From contig JAZNBK010000059.1 of the NCBI GenBank assembly GCA_045587025.1, positions 1 to 64,000 of the forward strand: a DNA stretch of 64,000 bases. Direction: 5' to 3'. The stretch is from UBA1740 sp045587025 (lineage in GTDB: Bacteria; Bacillota; Clostridia; Oscillospirales; CAG-272). Every line of letters starts with the position of its first letter. Within the stretch, counting starts at the first letter, position 1. This document shows positions 41,487-50,422 of the stretch, one piece after another. The notes below the pieces were generated by a model. That model did no database searches, had not been told where the DNA came from, and saw nothing but the letters and a program-made list of their open reading frames with translations. A program made the translations under genes and the position numbers.

Positions 41487-43859
41487 TTATATTGCCTTGA
41501 AGGTGAGACCAAGCGGGGAATATGCGGAAATAATAGCGTCTGTTATCGGTGCAAGCTCCGCCTTCGTGAGAGTGCGCTCGCGGGAGCTGAAGGTGAAGCG
41601 CACGGTAATGCTCGAAGCGCCCTCGCTCTCATAAATGTCAGCAACGCTGACCTCGCAAAGAGTGTCTCCGCCAATCTGGAATGCGGCAGAGCGAAGCTCG
41701 CCGAAGCGGATAGCCGAGATGTCCGCGTTGAAGGAAAGGTCTATCTCGATGGACGGGAATTTGGACGCCTCCTTGTATTTGATATCCGCCGCCGCTATCT
41801 CCGAGAAGAGCGGCATATCTATATCAGCGAAGGCAATGCCCGCCTTTTTGTCGAGCTTGCTCGCTACTGACGGATGAGGAACGGACAAAAAGCCGATTTT
41901 TACGCCGTCAAGGGTGATATCAAAGGTGTTTTTCGGATGCTGCCACGAATACGTCGGCTCTGCCTCGATAAATTCGGGGAGCTTATGCTTGATGTTACGG
42001 CAGAGAGTAGCTACGATATCGCGAGCGCGGAGGAAAAGCCCCTCCTCGTCCGTTTCTCTGCTGTATAACGCAATTCCGAGCGTCTTTCTCTCGTTACAAA
42101 GCCCCTCTTCGTCAAGTCCCTTTATGACCTTTCCGACCTCAAAGATGCCAAAGCTGTCGGAAAAGCTTTTGTTTTCGTTTATGAAATTGAGCAGAGTAGG
42201 TGTCATGGAGCTGCGAAGCGTGTCGTGCTCGGGCGTTTGAGCGTTTATAATTCTGACGTTCTTCTCCGCCTCAATGCCGATTTGCGCATTCTTTGCGCTG
42301 TCCGTCCAGATGTAAGAGTGGACCTCGGAGAGCGCGTATTTCGACACGAGAATGTCCTTGCTTCTGTCCTCGTCCGTTTTTGTCTGCTCCTGCTTTACAG
42401 GCGCAAGCTCGCTTGTCGCGGTGAAGATTTCGAAGTTATCGTATCCGTAAATACGGGTGATTTCTTCAATGAGGTCCGCCTTTATCGTAACGTCCTTCGT
42501 AGAACGCCAGGACGGAACCGTAACGGTGAAGGCGTCGCCCTCTCTCTTTACGCCGAAGCCGAGAGAGGAGAGAGTTTTCTCTATTCTGTCGGAAGAAATG
42601 TCGATGCCTGTGTAGCGGTCGACGAACTGCTTGTCTATATTAAGAGTTATCGTGTCGTATTTCTTTGCGTAGTTATCGGTAATTGCGCTGATAATTCTTG
42701 CGCCGCTATCGATTTCGCAAAGGAGATACAAAAATCTCTTTGCCGCAAGCATTGCAAGCTCGGGGTCGAGCATCTTTTCGTATCTCATGCTCGCGTCGGT
42801 GCGAAGTCCTATCTTCGTAGACGATTTGCGGATGCTCACGCCGTCAAAGGTAGCGCTTTCGAGAAGCAGAGAGGTGGTGTCGTCCTCAATCTCCGAGGCA
42901 AGACCGCCCATAATTCCCGCGACGGCAACCGGCTCGTCCTCTCGGCAAATCATAAGAGTTGAAGCATCAATGCTGCGCTCTGCGCCGTCAAGAGTTTCGA
43001 ACCTGAAGGGAGAATCAAAGCGCTGAACACGGATTTTGTCAACTCTGCGCAGGTCGAATGCGTGCATCGGCTGACCGAGCTCGAGCATTACGTAGTTGGT
43101 GAGGTCAGCGAGCAGATTTATCGCGCGAAGTCCGCAGTAGTGCAGACGTATCTTCATATTTACAGGGGAAACGCCGACGGTGATGTTCTCCGCCTTCGTG
43201 CCGATATAGCGGTAGCAAAGCTCTGCGTCCTTTATTTCGATATCAACGGGCGGGAGCTTGTCGAACCTTGTTGCGTCTATAAGCTCGGGCATTTTAAGAG
43301 GTCTGTCCGCCAAAACTGCAAATTCTCTTGCAATACCGAAATGTCCCCAAAGGTCAGGACGGTTCGTAAGAGATTTGTTATCAACCTCAAAAATGAGGTC
43401 GTCAATGTCGAAAATTTCTTTGATATCCGTGCCGAGAGGCGCGTCTGCCGCAATCTCCATAATTCCCGAGTTGTCCTGACCTATGTCAAGCTCTGCCTCG
43501 GAACAGCACATACCGTTCGATTCAAAGCCCGCGACCGTCGCCTTGGTTATCTTATGACCGCAAACGGAGCCGCCCGCAGTAGCAAAAGCGACCTTCATGC
43601 CCTCTCGTACGTTCGGAGCGCCGCAAACGCAGTCGGTAACGCCGCTTCCCGTGTCGATTTTAAGCAGATGGAGCTTTTTCGAGCTCGGATGATTTTCGAT
43701 AGAAAGAATCTGCGCCACGATAACGCCGTAGGTATCCTTTCCTTTATAGTAAATGTCCTCGACCTCGGCGGTAGAAAGGGTAAATCTGCGAACGAGAGAT
43801 TCCTTGTCAAGACCGTCAAGGTTTACGAAGTCGCCAATCCAGTTCATTGATAAAAACAT
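41487..43859 (-). CDS. pheT: Phenylalanine-tRNA ligase beta subunit
   Basis: The 790-residue subunit has the N-terminal tRNA-binding fold (VTDCVCGAPNVREGMKVAFA), the B3/B4 editing domain, the B5 domain (VSPVNMKIRLHYCG belongs upstream; LIEEITRIYGYDNF follows B5) and the C-terminal anticodon-binding FDX-ACB domain (SKFPSIEIDLSFNAD to the end). The length fits the family. It lies 12 bp after pheS and ends in a perfect palindromic terminator. Confidence 0.97.
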   Translation of the reverse strand: MFLSMNWIGDFVNLDGLDKESLVRRFTLSTAEVEDIYYKGKDTYGVIVAQILSIENHPSSKKLHLLKIDTGSGVTDCVCGAPNVREGMKVAFATAGGSVCGHKITKATVAGFESNGMCCSEAELDIGQDNSGIMEIAADAPLGTDIKEIFDIDDLIFEVDNKSLTNRPDLWGHFGIAREFAVLADRPLKMPELIDATRFDKLPPVDIEIKDAELCYRYIGTKAENITVGVSPVNMKIRLHYCGLRAINLLADLTNYVMLELGQPMHAFDLRRVDKIRVQRFDSPFRFETLDGAERSIDASTLMICREDEPVAVAGIMGGLASEIEDDTTSLLLESATFDGVSIRKSSTKIGLRTDASMRYEKMLDPELAMLAAKRFLYLLCEIDSGARIISAITDNYAKKYDTITLNIDKQFVDRYTGIDISSDRIEKTLSSLGFGVKREGDAFTVTVPSWRSTKDVTIKADLIEEITRIYGYDNFEIFTATSELAPVKQEQTKTDEDRSKDILVSKYALSEVHSYIWTDSAKNAQIGIEAEKNVRIINAQTPEHDTLRSSMTPTLLNFINENKSFSDSFGIFEVGKVIKGLDEEGLCNERKTLGIALYSRETDEEGLFLRARDIVATLCRNIKHKLPEFIEAEPTYSWQHPKNTFDITLDGVKIGFLSVPHPSVASKLDKKAGIAFADIDMPLFSEIAAADIKYKEASKFPSIEIDLSFNADISAIRFGELRSAAFQIGGDTLCEVSVADIYESEGASSITVRFTFSSRERTLTKAELAPITDAIISAYSPLGLTFKAI

Positions 43860-43871
43860 ATTAAGACCTCC

Positions 43872-44900
43872 TTAGTTGTTCTCGAATTGCGAGAGCGCTT
43901 TCAGATTTCCGGAGTTGAAGTCGCGGATATCCTTTATTCCGTACTTCATCATAGCCAGACGAGTCATTCCGAGACCGAAAGCAAAGCCGGTGTATTCCTC
44001 AGGGTCGATACCACCCGCCGAAAGCACGTTCGGATGTATCATACCGCAGGGGCAAAGCTCGAGCCAACCTGAGTTTTTACAGGAGGGACAGCCCTCTCCG
44101 CCACAGATAAGACAGCTTATGTCAAGCTCGAAGCCGGGCTCGACAAAGGGGAAGAAGCCGGGGCGCAGGCGGACGTTTATCTCACGCTCGAAAACCTCGC
44201 TGAGCATCGTTTTCATAAAATAAATGAGGTTTGAAATAGAAATGTTCTTGTCTATCATCATTCCTTCCATCTGGAAGAAGGTATTCTCATGACAGGCGTC
44301 GGTCGACTCGTTGCGGAAGCAGCGACCGGGGAAGATAGCGCGCAAGGGGGCGCCGTACTTCTTCATAATGGCGTTCTGCGCCGCTGAGGTCTGGGTTTTA
44401 AGAAGCTGACCGTTTTCAAGATAATAGGTGTCCTGCATATCGCGCGCGGGGTGGTGCTTCGGTATGTTGAGCGCCTCAAAGCAGTTATAGTCATCTGTTA
44501 CCTCAAAGTAATCCTCGATAGTGAAGCCCATGCTCGCAAAGATTTTTTCGAGGTCTCTCTGCACGAGAGTGATAGGATGATAGGAGCCGCGCTTTTCCTT
44601 TGAGGTGAGCGTCGGGTTATAGTGTTTTGCGTTGCTTATAGCGGAAGCGAGAGCCGCCTTTTGCAGATTTTCCTCTGCCACCTCAATTTTTGCTTCAAGA
44701 GACGTTTTGAGGTCGTTTATAAGCTGACCGACTTCCTTTTTCTTCTCTGCGGGGACGTCGCGCAGTCCCTTCAGAAGCTCGGTAACGAAGCCCTTCTTTC
44801 CGAGAAACGCAACGCGCAATGCGTCGAGCTTGTCTGCGGAATCCGCCTCTGCCATGCGAAGATTAAATTGCTCGGTGAGGTCCTTTATCTTTCTTTCCAT
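43872..44900 (-). CDS. pheS: Phenylalanine-tRNA ligase alpha subunit
   Basis: The catalytic subunit, 342 residues. Motif 2 is FPGRCFRNESTDACHENTFFQMEG and motif 3 is FAFGLGMTRLAMMKYGI. The Cys-rich segment CLICGGEGCPSCKNSG is the Zn-ribbon-like insert found in many PheS. The N-terminal coiled coil (about 1-90) binds tRNA. The leader is only about 40 nt, so there is no T-box. The promoter shares DNA with the terminator of the MATE gene. Confidence 0.97.
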   Translation of the reverse strand: MERKIKDLTEQFNLRMAEADSADKLDALRVAFLGKKGFVTELLKGLRDVPAEKKKEVGQLINDLKTSLEAKIEVAEENLQKAALASAISNAKHYNPTLTSKEKRGSYHPITLVQRDLEKIFASMGFTIEDYFEVTDDYNCFEALNIPKHHPARDMQDTYYLENGQLLKTQTSAAQNAIMKKYGAPLRAIFPGRCFRNESTDACHENTFFQMEGMMIDKNISISNLIYFMKTMLSEVFEREINVRLRPGFFPFVEPGFELDISCLICGGEGCPSCKNSGWLELCPCGMIHPNVLSAGGIDPEEYTGFAFGLGMTRLAMMKYGIKDIRDFNSGNLKALSQFENN

Positions 44901-44945
44901 AGTAAAATCCTTTCGGTGAATTACAAAACTTTAATACAACATAAT

Positions 44946-44974
44946 ATTATATAACAAAAAAGGGCTTTTGTCAA
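44946..44974 (-). promoter_or_regulatory. Consensus promoter of pheST
   Basis: A perfect TTGACA (44969-44974) and perfect TATAAT (44946-44951) with a 17-bp spacer lie on the minus strand. The -35 sits in the loop and right arm of the upstream terminator hairpin. Confidence 0.9.
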
Positions 44975-44985
44975 GAAAAAAGCCC
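44956..44985 (-). terminator. Terminator of the MATE gene, overlapping the pheS promoter
   Basis: An 8-bp stem (44978-44985 with 44962-44969) has an 8-nt loop and is followed on the minus strand by six T. The loop holds most of the pheS -35. Confidence 0.8.
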
Positions 44986-45030
44986 AAACTCTGCCAAAAA
45001 GAAGGGGCGACCGACGGCCGCCACTCATAA

Positions 45031-46404
45031 TCAGGCAGAAGCGTTTTTGTCAGAGAGGTCAATTATCCACTTTTTCTTTAAAAAGTGAGGAATACACATT
45101 GCCATTTTCGGAACGTCCTCCGCTATATACATAAAAAGAATTAAGAGCGGAAAGGAAATGTTCGTGAAAAATCCGAGAATTATAACTGTCGGAATTCCGA
45201 AAAGATAGAGAGAAATGATATCGAAAATACAGCCGGTTTTCGTGTCTCCGCCTGCGCGGAAAAGTCCGCAAATTGCGGTATAAGGAACCATTTTTATAGG
45301 GAGCCAGAAGGAATAAGCGACCAAAATAGACGCCGCGAGAATCCTCGTCTCCGGCTTTTCAACAGGGAGTAAATTCAGAATAGGCGCGCGGAGAGCGAGC
45401 ATTAAAGCGCCAACGATAACGCCCACAGTCGGCGTCAGTATCAAAAAGCGCTTCGCACAGGAGAACGCCCCCTTTTTGTCTCCTTCGCCTATCTGCTTTC
45501 CGACCATAATTGCGCCGGCGTTACATAATCCGACAAAGAATACGAAAAAGAGCTGTTGAAAGGTGTCGTAAACGGTATAAGCCGCGTGGTTGTCCGTGCC
45601 CTGTCTTGTAATTACCATTGCGTAAATGTTCGTGCCGACAGCCCAAACCGTCTCGTTAAAGAGAACGGGAGAGGCAACTCGCGCGAACTTGGAGACAAAA
45701 GGCCTTGAAAGCGAAAAGAACTCTCGTAGCTTGCCGCGCAGAGCGTTTTTGCTGAAAATAATAAACAGCAAAACGACAAGCGCCTGAACGAAAGCGCCGA
45801 TAGCCGTCGCAATTGCCGCCCCCTTCATTTCAAGCCGTGGAAATCCGAGATTTCCGCCTATCAGGCAGTAGTTAAGAAAAGTATTAACGACCACCGAAAT
45901 AAAAGAGGAAATAAGCGGAACGGATACCTGCTCGGTCGCGCGCAGAGCGGCGCAGCTTATCTGCGAGAACATAACGAACACGCAGGAAAATGCGTAGTAT
46001 TTGAGATAAACGGCGCCTGCCGAGATTACAAGAGCGTCGTCGGAAAAGATTTTCATTAAAGACGAGGGAAAAAGGTAAAAGGCGAGAGAGAAAAAGAGCG
46101 AGACCGTAACACCCGATACGAGCGCAATGCCGTAGGCCCTTTTAATGTTGCTATGCTCTCTTGCGCCCCAGAATTGCGAAATGAGAGTAGCTTCGCCCGA
46201 GCAGAAGCCGAAGGCGACAACGTTTAAAAGAAAGGCGAAGCGGCCGGCAACTCCGATAGCCGAGGTGTAAACGTTGCCAAGCGTCATTACCATAGAGGTG
46301 TCTATGAGAGCGGCGCAGGAGACGAGCAGGTTCTGTAGCGCAATAGGAAGGGCGAGCAAAAGCGCCGTTTTGTAAAAATTATTGTTTAAAGCGCGTGCTT
46401 TCAT
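45031..46404 (-). CDS. MATE family efflux transporter
   Basis: The 457-residue protein has twelve hydrophobic helices and MATE marks such as LPIALQNLLVSCAALIDTSMVMTLG, SQFWGAREHSNIKRAYG and CGLFRAGGDTKTG. MATE proteins export cationic compounds in exchange for sodium or protons. Substrate is not predictable. It has its own promoter (46451-46479), divergent from the CPBP gene, and ends at the terminator before pheS. Confidence 0.93.
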   Translation of the reverse strand: MKARALNNNFYKTALLLALPIALQNLLVSCAALIDTSMVMTLGNVYTSAIGVAGRFAFLLNVVAFGFCSGEATLISQFWGAREHSNIKRAYGIALVSGVTVSLFFSLAFYLFPSSLMKIFSDDALVISAGAVYLKYYAFSCVFVMFSQISCAALRATEQVSVPLISSFISVVVNTFLNYCLIGGNLGFPRLEMKGAAIATAIGAFVQALVVLLFIIFSKNALRGKLREFFSLSRPFVSKFARVASPVLFNETVWAVGTNIYAMVITRQGTDNHAAYTVYDTFQQLFFVFFVGLCNAGAIMVGKQIGEGDKKGAFSCAKRFLILTPTVGVIVGALMLALRAPILNLLPVEKPETRILAASILVAYSFWLPIKMVPYTAICGLFRAGGDTKTGCIFDIISLYLFGIPTVIILGFFTNISFPLLILFMYIAEDVPKMAMCIPHFLKKKWIIDLSDKNASA

Positions 46405-46450
46405 TTTTTTCGCTCCCCCTTAATTGAACTTAATTGAAAATATCTCTACC

Positions 46451-46479
46451 ATTATACATTTAAGTTAGCCAAAAGTCAA
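46451..46479 (-). promoter_or_regulatory. Promoter of the MATE gene
   Basis: On the minus strand TTGACT (46474-46479) and a perfect TATAAT (46451-46456) are 17 bp apart. Confidence 0.8.
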
Positions 46480-46496
46480 CAATTTAATAAATTTTC

Positions 46497-46525
46497 TTGA
46501 CTTTGGGGGGCGCATTTATTATAAT
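46497..46525 (+). promoter_or_regulatory. Promoter of the CPBP-tadA-GT4 operon
   Basis: TTGACT (46497-46502) and a perfect TATAAT (46520-46525) are 17 bp apart; the -35 regions of the divergent promoters are only 17 bp apart. Confidence 0.8.
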
Positions 46526-46557
46526 TGAAAGCGAAGGAAAAAGAGAGGGGGAATAAA

Positions 46558-47355
46558 ATGAAAAGGTCAATGACGGCGGTGGCGGCGCTTTTGCTTTTGC
46601 AGACGATGCTATCCCTGTTCTTTTCCGGCTTTTCGGGAATACTTCGGGAGCTGTCGGTTGTTTTGGCGTATCTGCTTCCCCTGCTTTTGTTCATCACTCC
46701 CTTTTTTAAGAGCTGCGAGAGCAATGACGAAATTGGATTTTCAGCAAAAAATGCGTTGCGCTTTATGCCGATTTTCCCGTTTTTTCTCACCTGCGTTATT
46801 ATAATTTCGCTCTCGACCTCGCTTTTGTCAGGGCTCGTCGGATACGAGCCAAGTCCCGTAACCCCCTCCGACAGAATTTTTTTGTCGGTGTTCAGCGATA
46901 TGCTTATTCCTGCGCTCTGCGAGGAGCTTTTGTGCAGATATGCGGTGTTGAAGCTTTTATCCCCCTACGGAAAGGGCGGAGCCGTCTTTGTCTCGGCGTT
47001 CCTTTTTGCGCTTATGCACGCGAATTTTTATCAGATGCCCTACGCCTTCTTTGCGGGGCTTATGCTCGCCTCTCTGACACTCGCTTCAAAATCAATGGTA
47101 GTGCCGATAATCTTCCACGTGTTGAATAACTTGATTTCGGTTGCGCTGTTTTACCTGCCGCAAAACGTGGATATGTATATCTGCCTCGCCTTGATAGCGC
47201 TTTTGCCGATTTCGTTTATCCTCGCCTTTAAGAACGGCGTTTATAACGAGTGCGTCAAAAATCTTTCGGACGGCAGCGCCTCTGCTATGCTGTTGAGCGC
47301 GGTTAGCTCGCCCCTGATTTTTTACGCGTTGTTTATGCTCGTCTTTGCCGTTTGA
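46558..47355 (+). CDS. CPBP family intramembrane metalloprotease
   Basis: The 265-residue protein has about eight hydrophobic helices. The catalytic motifs are CEELLCRYAVL (EExxxR), FLFALMHANF (FxxxH) and FHVLNN (HxxxN/D). This is the CAAX-protease/bacteriocin-processing group that cuts peptides within the membrane. The substrate is unknown. The start at 46558 has a GAGGGGG site. It leads the operon with tadA and a glycosyltransferase. Confidence 0.9.
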   Translation: MKRSMTAVAALLLLQTMLSLFFSGFSGILRELSVVLAYLLPLLLFITPFFKSCESNDEIGFSAKNALRFMPIFPFFLTCVIIISLSTSLLSGLVGYEPSPVTPSDRIFLSVFSDMLIPALCEELLCRYAVLKLLSPYGKGGAVFVSAFLFALMHANFYQMPYAFFAGLMLASLTLASKSMVVPIIFHVLNNLISVALFYLPQNVDMYICLALIALLPISFILAFKNGVYNECVKNLSDGSASAMLLSAVSSPLIFYALFMLVFAV

Positions 47356-47381
47356 AAGAGAGCATATAGAGAGGGAAAAAT

Positions 47382-47873
47382 ATGTTTGAAAAGATAGAAA
47401 ACGATAAATTGTTTATAAGCGACGAGCAGGACGAGCTTTTTATGAGAGAAGCGCTCGCTCTTGCGCAAGAGGCGAGAGAGATAGACGAGGTCCCCGTCGG
47501 CGCTATAATCGTTCATAAAGGAGAAATTATAGCGAGAGGGTATAATAAAAGAGAAACCGACAAGTGCGCTACGCACCACGCGGAGCTTCTTGCGATAGAA
47601 AAAGCGTGCCGTGTATTAGGCGGTTGGCGTCTCCCGAATTGCACGCTTTACGTTACATTAGAGCCCTGTCCCATGTGCGCGGGCGCTATAATAAATTCAC
47701 GTATTGGCAGAGTGGTTTTCGGCGCGCCCGACAACCGCGCGGGCGCATTCGGTACTCTTTTTGACCTTAACGAGCTTCCTTTAAATCATAAGACGGAAGT
47801 AAAAAAGGACGTTTTGCGTGCAGAATGTGCCGATATACTGCGTGAATATTTCAGAGCGAAAAGGGAAAAATAA
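47382..47873 (+). CDS. tadA: tRNA-specific adenosine deaminase
   Basis: TadA turns A34 of tRNA-Arg(ACG) into inosine. The 163-residue protein has the zinc and proton-shuttle motif HAE at 66-68 and PCPMC at 95-99 with Cys96 and Cys99. GAIINSRIGRVVFGAPD is family-typical. It is 26 bp after the CPBP gene and its stop lies 43 bp before the glycosyltransferase start. Confidence 0.97.
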   Translation: MFEKIENDKLFISDEQDELFMREALALAQEAREIDEVPVGAIIVHKGEIIARGYNKRETDKCATHHAELLAIEKACRVLGGWRLPNCTLYVTLEPCPMCAGAIINSRIGRVVFGAPDNRAGAFGTLFDLNELPLNHKTEVKKDVLRAECADILREYFRAKREK

Positions 47874-47916
47874 CGGCAAAAAACGGCGCGAAAAACGAGC
47901 GCCAAAAAGGAAAAAT

Positions 47917-49017
47917 ATGATTACCGTTACCCACGTTCTTACAGACAGCAATATAGGCGGAGCGGGCGTTTTGCTTTGCAATTTGCTCGCTCATATTGAT
48001 AAAAAAAAGATTTTTTCCCGCGTGGTTTTGCCGAAAAACGCGCGCCTCTCGCCGCGCATAAAAGAGCTCGGCGTTCCGCTTGTCGAGGCGGATATTAAGC
48101 CCGATTGCTCCTTTGCCGTCGGGGATTTTTTTAAATATTGCGACATCCTGGATAGATACCCCACAGAGATACTTCACACCCACGGCGCGCTCTGCGCTCG
48201 GCTCGCGGGGAAATATAAAAAAACGCCCGCTGTGCTTCTCACTCGGCACTGCGACACGGCGTTAAAAATACCAAGCTTTGTTTACAACAAAACGACCGAC
48301 TGTACGATAGCGACCTCAAGGGCGCTGTACGACAGAATGGTCGGGTACGGCGTGGAAAGAGGGCGTCTGTGCTTTATACCGAACGGAGCTGCCGAGCAAA
48401 AGGAGATAAGCGAAAAAAGAAAAGAGGAATTGAGAAGACGTCTTTCGATAAGCGAGGGCGACTTCGTTTTGGGAACTGTCGGAAGATTAGAGGAAATAAA
48501 AGGGCAGTCGGTTTTTCTGGATGCGGCGGCAGAGCTGCTGAAAAAGAGAGAGAACTGCGTGTTTCTGATAGTAGGACGAGGGAGCAAAAGGCAGGAGCTT
48601 GAAGCGCAGAGCAGAGCGCTCGGCATTTCCGAAAAGGTCCGCTTCTGCGGACATAGCGACAAGGTCGGCGAGCTTTTAAATCTCTTTACCGTTTTTATAA
48701 ACGCATCGCTCGGCTCCGAGACCTCCTCTCTCGCAATTTCGGAAGCGATGAGCTTGGGTATTCCCGTCGTGGCGTCCGATATCGAGGGGAACGGATATAT
48801 GCTTAATTACGGAAGCTGCGGACTGTTGTTTGAAAACAAAAATCCGAGAGAGCTATCGAACCAATTGTTGAAGCTTCTCGACGACAAGGAAAAAAGGCGC
48901 TTGATCGGCGAAGCGGGAAAAAACAGATATAAAAACGAACTTACGCCAAAAACAATGGCGAGGAGGTACGAAGAGGTGTATCTCTCGCTCGCGCGAGAAA
49001 GGGAAGGTCGGTTTTAG
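47917..49017 (+). CDS. Glycosyltransferase family 4
   Basis: This 366-residue GT-B enzyme has the N-terminal HVLTDSNIGGAGVLLCNLLAHI, the central GTVGRLEEIKGQSVFLDA and the C-terminal donor-binding segment SLGSETSSLAISEAMSLGIPVVASDIEGN with the ExxxxxE motif, followed by NKNPRELSNQLLKLLDD. It would transfer a sugar from a nucleotide donor to a surface glycan. I start it at 47917 after AAAAAGG. It shares a promoter with tadA by position. Confidence 0.93.
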   Translation: MITVTHVLTDSNIGGAGVLLCNLLAHIDKKKIFSRVVLPKNARLSPRIKELGVPLVEADIKPDCSFAVGDFFKYCDILDRYPTEILHTHGALCARLAGKYKKTPAVLLTRHCDTALKIPSFVYNKTTDCTIATSRALYDRMVGYGVERGRLCFIPNGAAEQKEISEKRKEELRRRLSISEGDFVLGTVGRLEEIKGQSVFLDAAAELLKKRENCVFLIVGRGSKRQELEAQSRALGISEKVRFCGHSDKVGELLNLFTVFINASLGSETSSLAISEAMSLGIPVVASDIEGNGYMLNYGSCGLLFENKNPRELSNQLLKLLDDKEKRRLIGEAGKNRYKNELTPKTMARRYEEVYLSLAREREGRF

Positions 49018-49396
49018 GGGATGCCGCGCTTTTTAGACGCTCTGTGGTATGCCAAAGCCGCGGCGGGCAAAAACGGCAAAAACCGTAAATAAAAATAGTC
49101 AAAACGAGCAAAAACGTCAAAAAATCGCCCAAAAACCGCAAATGCAAAGAAAGATTTACAAAAGTGCTGTTTTTTGGCTTTTGAAGCCACAAAATCGACC
49201 TTTAAAAAAGCGTGTTTTTTTCAAAAACCTTCCTTTTTATTATATATAATATAAATATAAATTATATATACTAAAGTTATATATTAACAATAATAACAGA
49301 TAACGTATATGCTATAAAGAGATATAAAAGCAAAAAAAGGAAAAAGGAAACCGTATAAGGCGAAAAAAGAAAAAGGGAAAGGAAAAGAAAAGGGAA
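49018..49396. other. 379-bp gap with phased A-tracts
   Basis: From 49069 to 49145 runs of three to six A recur about every 9-10 bp (starts near 49069, 49078, 49087, 49101, 49110, 49119, 49131, 49140), a pattern known to bend DNA. From about 49240 to 49310 the DNA is almost only A and T. I see no clear promoter or terminator. Confidence 0.5.
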
Positions 49397-50068
49397 ATGA
49401 AAACAATTCGGCTTCTGAACGGCAATATGCTGAAAATGATAGCTATGATAACAATGACGGTAGACCACGTCGGGCTTTTGCTCCTTGACGATTTTTTGCC
49501 GTTTCGGATTATAGGACGCATCTCTTTTCCGATTTACGCATATCTTATTGTCGAGGGCTGCGTTTACACCCGGCGAAAGCTCCGCCGTTTTCTCGAGGTG
49601 TTTCTGCTTGGAGCAATCTGCCAGCTTGCCTATTTTGTGGCGGAGGGAGATTTCTATTTTAACGTACTGCTCACCTTTTCGGTCTCGATACCGCTCGTCT
49701 ATCTGGTAGAGGCGTGCAAAAAGGAAGCAAGACGGGCGCTTCTTCTGCTCCCGACGGTCGCTGCTGCCGCGCTTTGCCTTTTGCTTGAAAGGGTAGGTGT
49801 CGTTTTCGACTACGGATGCGTCGGCATCCTGCTTCCGCCCCTGATAGCGCTCGGACGGGGAGAAAATCAAAGGGCGGCTCTATTCACTCTCGGGATAGCA
49901 GCTCTCTCGCTTGCGTCGGGCGTTTGGTATCAATGGTTTTCTCTTGCTGCCGTTATTCCTGTCCTTATGTATAACGGAGAAAGGGGACGGCACAATATCA
50001 AGTATCTCTTCTACGCCTTCTATCCCTTACATATGCTCGTTATCTGGTTCATCTCGCTTTTTCTCTGA
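49397..50068 (+). CDS. TraX family membrane protein
   Basis: The 223-residue protein has seven to eight hydrophobic helices. Its opening LNGNMLKMIAMITMTVDHVG, then RIIGRISFPIYAYLIVEGC and the late YLFYAFYPLHMLVIW are typical of TraX, a family named after the F-plasmid pilin N-acetylation protein. No conjugation gene is near, so it is probably a chromosomal acyltransferase-like member. It stands alone between A-rich gaps. Confidence 0.9.
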   Translation: MKTIRLLNGNMLKMIAMITMTVDHVGLLLLDDFLPFRIIGRISFPIYAYLIVEGCVYTRRKLRRFLEVFLLGAICQLAYFVAEGDFYFNVLLTFSVSIPLVYLVEACKKEARRALLLLPTVAAAALCLLLERVGVVFDYGCVGILLPPLIALGRGENQRAALFTLGIAALSLASGVWYQWFSLAAVIPVLMYNGERGRHNIKYLFYAFYPLHMLVIWFISLFL

Positions 50069-50320
50069 AGCTGTATAGGCGAGCGCCGCCTCGCTTGCGC
50101 TTCGTGTATAAAACGAAAAAATGCCAAAAAACCCCTTTTTTAAGCCACAAAACAGAGAAAAAAGGCAATTTTTTAAAAAATTTTATAAAAATGTTGAAAA
50201 AAAGCGAAAAAAGCGAAAAAGCAAGAGAGCATACTGCTTTTTTGACCAAAAAAACAGCGAATTTTTTGTTCGTAAAGCACAAAAACCGGCTTTTCACCGA
50301 AAAAAATTAAAAAAAGGGTA
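50069..50320. other. A-tract-rich region upstream of the strongest promoter
   Basis: This stretch consists of many A-runs (and some T-runs) separated by short GC words such as GCC and GCG. It ends directly at a perfect promoter. It may act as an UP-like or curved element. No gene is supported in it. Confidence 0.45.
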
Positions 50321-50349
50321 TTGACAAACAAAAACCGCTATGCTATAAT
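50321..50349 (+). promoter_or_regulatory. Perfect extended consensus promoter of the large lipoprotein
   Basis: TTGACA (50321-50326), a 17-bp spacer and TATAAT (50344-50349), with the extended TGN (50341-50343). The leader of about 65 nt ends in a full AGGAGG site (50408-50413). Confidence 0.95.
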
Positions 50350-50422
50350 TAAGCAGTCGAGAGATAAGGTGACTCAAATCTCGAGTAAAAACCGAAACAA
50401 ATTTTTTAGGAGGTTCCAAACC

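Noticed and set aside
42225..42962. Open frame of 245 residues opposite pheT
   Set aside because: Antisense to pheT; no motif and no initiation signal.
43062..43850. Open frame of 262 residues opposite pheT
   Set aside because: It is antisense to the conserved N-terminal part of pheT and shows no family motif.
44901..44945. T-box leader before pheS
   Set aside because: The promoter leaves only about 40 nt of leader, too short for a T-box.
45062..45070. TTATCCACT, a near-canonical DnaA box
   Set aside because: It is a single copy inside the MATE coding region, far from the origin gap, and probably chance.
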